Source: DASVSE01 sp036399715 (GTDB lineage Bacteria > Bacteroidota > Rhodothermia > Rhodothermales > Rubricoccaceae). Taken from it: a stretch of 9,012 nt of DNA. The stretch covers positions 1-9,012 of the forward strand of contig DASWMO010000186.1 of assembly GCA_036399715.1 (NCBI GenBank). The letters are read 5' to 3'. Of the stretch, positions 6,367 through 9,012 are shown piece by piece. Position 1 is the first letter of the stretch; each line of letters opens with the position of its first letter. A model generated the notes under the pieces. That model saw only the letters and a list, made by a program, of their open reading frames with translations. It had not been told where the DNA came from and ran no database searches. Both the position numbers and the translations under genes were made by a program.

Positions 6367-7974
6367 TCAGTGGGCCACCGTCACACGACGGACGACCGTC
6401 GCCCGGCCGGCCTCTAAACGGACGACGTAGACGCCCGCGGCGAGCCGGCCAGCTTCCAAACGACTCTCGTGCGGCCCCGCGGCCTGCTCGCCGGTGGCGA
6501 GCACGGCGACCTCGCGGCCGAGCACGTCGTAGACGGCCAACCACACGGGACCCGCCTCTGGCAGATCGTAGCGGATGCGGCTGCCTCCGGGGCCGACGGG
6601 GACCGGGGAGAGCGTGAGCGTGAGCCCCACTGACGCCCCCGGCTCGGACGCCACCGTCTCGGGCCCGGGCTTGTAGAGCTGCCCGTAGACGCCGTGGGTG
6701 AATTCTGATTCCTGCTCGTAGCTCGACCATGCGACGGCGAAGCGGCCGTCGGCGGCCATCGCCACCGAGGGGCGGCTCTGTGACTCCGTCGTCGTCGTGT
6801 TGACCAGGAACTCCGGCCCCTGCGGCTCTCCGTCCGAGTTGTACTTCTGTGCGGAGACGCCGCTGTTGTCGCCCACCGCCCTCCCAGACCACACGACGAC
6901 GAAGCCTCCGTCGGCCTCCCAGGCTACGGAGGTGCCGGACTGCTCGCCCGTCGTGAACGTGTTGACTCGGAACTCCCCGCCCTGCGGTGCGCCGGCCGCG
7001 TCGTACCGCTGGGCGTAGACCTCGAAATTACCGCCTAGCCCCGAGAGGCCCGACCAGGCGACGACGAAGTCGCCGTTGGGGGCCACCCCGACGGCAGGAT
7101 CGCTCTGGCTGCCGTACGTGAGCGTGTTGACCTGGAACTCCGAGCCGAGCGGGGCCCCCGCCGCGCTGAACCGCTGGGCGTACACGCCAAAGAAGTCGCC
7201 GTCCTGCCCGGTGCTCGTCCACGCGACGACGAAGCTGCCGTCGGCGCCGACCGCCACCGAGGGGGAGGACTGGTCGCCCACCGTATACGTGTTGGCCCGG
7301 AACTCCGGGCCGAGCGGCCTACCCGCCGCGCTGAACCGCTGGGCGTACACGCCCGCGGAGGAGCCGTCCTGCCCCTGTCCGGGGTCTTTAAAGGGCAACC
7401 CTCGGCTCGTCCAGGCGACGACGAAGTCGCCGTCGGCCGTCATCGCGACCGAGGGGGTGTTCTGGTTGTACCCCGTGTACGTGTTGACCTGGAACTCGGG
7501 CCCCTGCAGTTGGCCCGCGGCGTCGTAGCGCTGGGCGAGGACGTCGTCGTCGTTGATGGGGTTCGGTGCGGTGTCAGAGGGTCCCCTGCTCTGCCACACG
7601 ACGACGAAGTCGCCGTCGGCGTCCATCGCCACTGACGGGTTGGTCTGGGCGTCCGCCGTGGTTGTGTTGACCCGGAACTCCGTGCCGAGCGGGGCCCCCG
7701 CCGCGCTGTACCGCTGGGCGTAGACCCCATCGCCCGAGCCGTCCTGGCCGCGGCTCGCCCAGGCGACGACGAAGTCGCCGTCGGCGTCCATCGCGACCGA
7801 ACTGGCGGTCTGGTCGTCCGGCACATACGTGTTGACCTGGAACTCGGTGCCGACCCGGACCGGCGCCTGGGCACGCGCGGGTACGAACAGAGAGACAGCA
7901 ACGAGCGCGGCCGTCACGACCGGACCCACGCGTCGGAAGGCGAGAAACGGACGGCGGGCTGAGGAGCGGACCAT
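6367..7974 (-). CDS. secreted seven-repeat protein with T9SS sorting domain
   Basis: The protein has 535 residues. A signal peptide (1-35, cleavage after ARA) is followed by seven repeats of 54-64 residues (starts at 42, 97, 158, 222, 277, 333, 387). Each repeat runs EF-x-VNT, Q-x-x-PSVAM, a D-x-DGDFVVAW strand and VYAQR-x-x-AAG-x-P-x-G. The pattern and number suggest a seven-bladed beta-propeller. The acidic D-x-DGD loops could bind calcium, though this is not proven. Residues 455-535 form the T9SS type A sorting domain (RIRYDLPEAG, VYDVLGREV, LAAGVYVVRL). The frame is open upstream to 8379, but that part runs through attC2 and lacks a signal; the ATG at 7974 gives a proper signal peptide. 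The gene is first in the two-gene cassette, with the 710-residue cargo gene behind it. Function beyond surface or secreted binding is unknown. Confidence 0.85.
   Translation of the reverse strand: MVRSSARRPFLAFRRVGPVVTAALVAVSLFVPARAQAPVRVGTEFQVNTYVPDDQTASSVAMDADGDFVVAWASRGQDGSGDGVYAQRYSAAGAPLGTEFRVNTTTADAQTNPSVAMDADGDFVVVWQSRGPSDTAPNPINDDDVLAQRYDAAGQLQGPEFQVNTYTGYNQNTPSVAMTADGDFVVAWTSRGLPFKDPGQGQDGSSAGVYAQRFSAAGRPLGPEFRANTYTVGDQSSPSVAVGADGSFVVAWTSTGQDGDFFGVYAQRFSAAGAPLGSEFQVNTLTYGSQSDPAVGVAPNGDFVVAWSGLSGLGGNFEVYAQRYDAAGAPQGGEFRVNTFTTGEQSGTSVAWEADGGFVVVWSGRAVGDNSGVSAQKYNSDGEPQGPEFLVNTTTTESQSRPSVAMAADGRFAVAWSSYEQESEFTHGVYGQLYKPGPETVASEPGASVGLTLTLSPVPVGPGGSRIRYDLPEAGPVWLAVYDVLGREVAVLATGEQAAGPHESRLEAGRLAAGVYVVRLEAGRATVVRRVTVAH
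6670..7851 (-). repeat. seven tandem in-gene repeats of about 165-190 bp
   Basis: These are the DNA repeats coding the seven propeller-like units. Unit lengths are about 165, 183, 192, 165, 168, 162 and a last partial unit. Units 2 and 3 are longer because of extra acidic or glycine-rich loop inserts. Neighbouring units share long near-identical stretches, so loss or gain of units by recombination is possible. Confidence 0.75.
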
Positions 7975-8298
7975 GGGGGAGCGTCTAGAGGGGCCGGACA
8001 GGCGGGTTGTCGTGACGCGCCAAACATCGTACCACCAGCAACCTAGGGCATAGGTGGCGGATGATGGGCGTAAACCGGCCGTCGGCTTAACTAAATGTGC
8101 GCACGTCGCGCAAGCCGTGCACAGCCGGCCACCGTTGGACCGACGCGGTTCAGAGCGCCGACTGAACGGAGACCTCGACGAGTTGCTCCGACACATGATC
8201 GGCTCGGAGTGCCGGCGGTGAGGAGCGCGCGGGTAGGGGCGAGAGAGGAGAGGCTCATGGGATTGACCTCGGAGGAGCACCACCCGCGACAGGAGGCC
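7975..8298. other. 324-bp leader before the T9SS gene pair, with a weak attC candidate
   Basis: No gene is supported here. On the minus strand GTCCAAC (8134-8140) and GTTAAGC (8085-8091) match both attC box consensuses, and an inner TGTGC-AC stretch pairs with GTGCGCACA. However, the inner arms lack the shared GC-rich sequence, and the boxes fit the cassette-pairing rule worse than the flanking sites do. A 6-bp inverted repeat with 8-bp spacer (GTTCAG 8148-8153, CTGAAC 8162-8167) lies next to it. The leader must hold the promoter of the gene pair if the cassette has its own. I found no clear promoter boxes. Confidence 0.3.
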
Positions 8299-8423
8299 GC
8301 ATAACACTTTGCGGCTCAACCGCCGCACAGCGAGCGCAACGGTTAAGGCGGAGCGCACGATCCGCGGAGCAGCCTGCAATGCGTCGACCTAACCGTGCGG
8401 TCGGATGCAGCCGCGGGTTATGC
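8299..8423 (-). other. attC2, recombination site of the cupin cassette
   Basis: On the minus strand it opens with GCATAAC (8417-8423) and closes with GTTATGC (8299-8305), perfect complements of each other. The inner arm GCGGCTGCATCCG pairs with its partner across one extra G (position 8408) and continues through a CCGCAC stem after a second bulge. At 125 bp it is the longest site here. The central part contains a further inverted repeat (ACGGTTA and TAACCGT). It begins 13 bases after the cupin stop codon. Confidence 0.8.
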
Positions 8424-8436
8424 CGCCCCGTGCCGC

Positions 8437-8775
8437 CTACCCGGCGGGGACGAAGTCCGGCGGACCGAAATACGTGCTCAGCAACACGCATCCGCCCGAC
8501 GAGCCGTGCGGGCCGTGCGGCGTGCCCGCCTTGGCGACGAGGAAACTGCCGGGGCCGTAGGTCACGCCTTCGTCGATGAGGTCCCCTTCGGCCACGTACA
8601 CGGCGTGGTCAGAGTGCGTGTGGCTGTGTGCCGGGATCGAGCTTCCTGCTTCCATCTTCAACATCCCGATCATCCCGCCGGTCGACTCGTCCTGCTGGAG
8701 CATCTTTATCGATACGCCCGGCCACCCCGTCGGCGACCAGGCAAGGGCGGACGTGTCGAGCTTTGTCTGGTACAT
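8437..8775 (-). CDS. single-domain cupin protein (ChrR/anti-sigma cupin-like fold)
   Basis: The protein has 112 residues and a single beta-barrel cupin domain. Metal-binding motif 1 is H50-S-H52-T-H54-S-D-H57 with Glu63 (HAVYVAEGDL); motif 2 is YGPGSFLVAKAGTPHGPH with His87 and His90. A metal-bound cupin is therefore likely, but the substrate cannot be read. It is related to small 'ChrR-like' cupins and to dioxygenase-type stand-alone cupins. The start ATG at 8775 has GAGGA 6 bases upstream, one of the few clear ribosome sites in the window. It is the only gene in a cassette of about 573 bp. A 13-bp palindrome lies about 55 bp upstream. Confidence 0.8.
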   Translation of the reverse strand: MYQTKLDTSALAWSPTGWPGVSIKMLQQDESTGGMIGMLKMEAGSSIPAHSHTHSDHAVYVAEGDLIDEGVTYGPGSFLVAKAGTPHGPHGSSGGCVLLSTYFGPPDFVPAG

Positions 8776-8830
8776 GGGGGTTCCTCAAGAGGTGGCGGGC
8801 GAGAAGCGGCGGTTGCAAGGTGCCCTGGGT

Positions 8831-8843
8831 GGGGTGACACCCC
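8831..8843. promoter_or_regulatory. 13-bp palindrome upstream of the cupin gene
   Basis: GGGGTG, one central A, then CACCCC form a perfect dyad 55 bp before the cupin start codon and inside its cassette. It could be an operator or a small leader hairpin. No promoter boxes were found beside it. Confidence 0.35.
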
Positions 8844-8871
8844 CGCTTCCCCTACTCATCGACGTGAGGCG

Positions 8872-8878
8872 GCATAAC
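8872..8878 (-). other. R' box opening the cupin cassette (end of attC1 or attI)
   Basis: On the minus strand this is GTTATGC, identical to the R' box of attC2 and the exact complement of the GCATAAC box that closes the cupin cassette. The crossover point G/TT sets the cassette's first base at 8877. The inner arms that should precede it are absent; instead the end of an IS110-type element begins about here. The upstream half of the site was probably an attC, or the integron's attI. Confidence 0.6.
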
Positions 8879-8895
8879 AGCAACTGTGTTCGGAG

Positions 8896-9012
8896 TCAAG
8901 CCGCGAGAGCGCGATCTGGCTCCCACGCAGCTCCGTCACGCACGACGGCGTTGCACGTGATCAAGAGCTTACGCATGCACGCCACGAGCGCCACCTTCTT
9001 GGGCTTCCCCTT
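8896..9012 (-). mobile_element. IS110-family transposase C-terminus (partial)
   Basis: The minus-strand frame enters from beyond the right edge and gives 38 residues before a TGA at 8896-8898. The passage GKPKKVALVACMRKLL followed by NAVVRDG and W is the conserved C-terminal end of IS110-family transposases (DEDD-type, RNA-guided by a bridge RNA). The stop is only 17 bp from the GTTATGC box, so the element has a short right end, as in the IS110 group rather than the IS1111 group. The catalytic Tyr/Ser region and the left end are outside the window. Whether the element is intact cannot be told. Confidence 0.85.

Noticed and set aside
6670..7851. CRISPR-like periodicity
   Set aside because: The units are long, imperfect and in frame, and they code for protein repeats; there are no short identical repeats with unique spacers.
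8000..8045. Possible Bacteroidota promoter (GATGTTTG with an upstream TTG)
   Set aside because: The -7-like motif has one mismatch and the spacing to TTG is about 9 bp instead of about 20.
7975..8379. N-terminal extension of the seven-repeat protein to 8379
   Set aside because: It would place attC2 inside the gene, is Arg/Ser-rich without a signal, and the ATG at 7974 gives a normal signal peptide.
8255..8491. Minus-strand open frame starting near the cupin C-terminus
   Set aside because: It runs straight through attC2, and its NPRLHPTA stretch is translated attC sequence.

Overview
The window is high-GC DNA (about two thirds G+C by eye) that most resembles Bacteroidota in the broad sense, probably a Rhodothermota-like bacterium such as the Salinibacter/Rubricoccus relatives. 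The main evidence is two secreted proteins with C-terminal type IX secretion (T9SS) sorting domains, a trait of that group. Most starts lack a clear Shine-Dalgarno sequence. The lineage is inferred, since the window holds no phylogenetic marker.

The main result is an integron gene-cassette array read on the minus strand, from about 8878 down to 2861. Four attC-type recombination sites (8299-8423, 3937-4025, 3481-3573, 2861-2935) lie just downstream of minus-strand genes. Each has a RYYYAAC-like box (R'') at the gene end and a GTT-box (R') at the far end. Three also have inner arms that pair with one extra G at the same place, the mark that gives attC its polarity. In each of the four cassettes the opening R' box complements that cassette's own R'' box (7/7, 6/7, 6/7, 7/7), as expected if each was once a free circle. 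The cassettes are: a cupin (8305-8877); a 4.4-kb cassette with two T9SS cargo genes (3943-8304); a small ABM-fold protein (3487-3942); and a small lipoprotein (2867-3486). No integrase gene is visible. By orientation it should lie beyond the right edge.

At the right edge is the C-terminus of an IS110-family transposase (8896-9012), ending 17 bp from the R' box that opens the cupin cassette.

The left part (1-2860) differs. It holds the end of a plus-strand MocR-type regulator (1-243), a degenerate attC-like site (335-387), scrambled remnants (388-854), and two plus-strand genes: a Tat-exported ferritin-like protein (944-1810) and a SufR-like HTH regulator (1917-2624). One remnant is an inverted, 78/80-identical copy of the 3' end of the ferritin-like gene. 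The ferritin-like gene is preceded by an AT-rich 28-bp interrupted palindrome that looks like an operator or promoter. Between the regulator and the array is a 67-bp cluster of four regularly spaced half-sites.

The cassette genes need not act together. Arrays usually store unrelated functions, and here most products are predicted to be secreted, lipid-anchored or small metabolic proteins.
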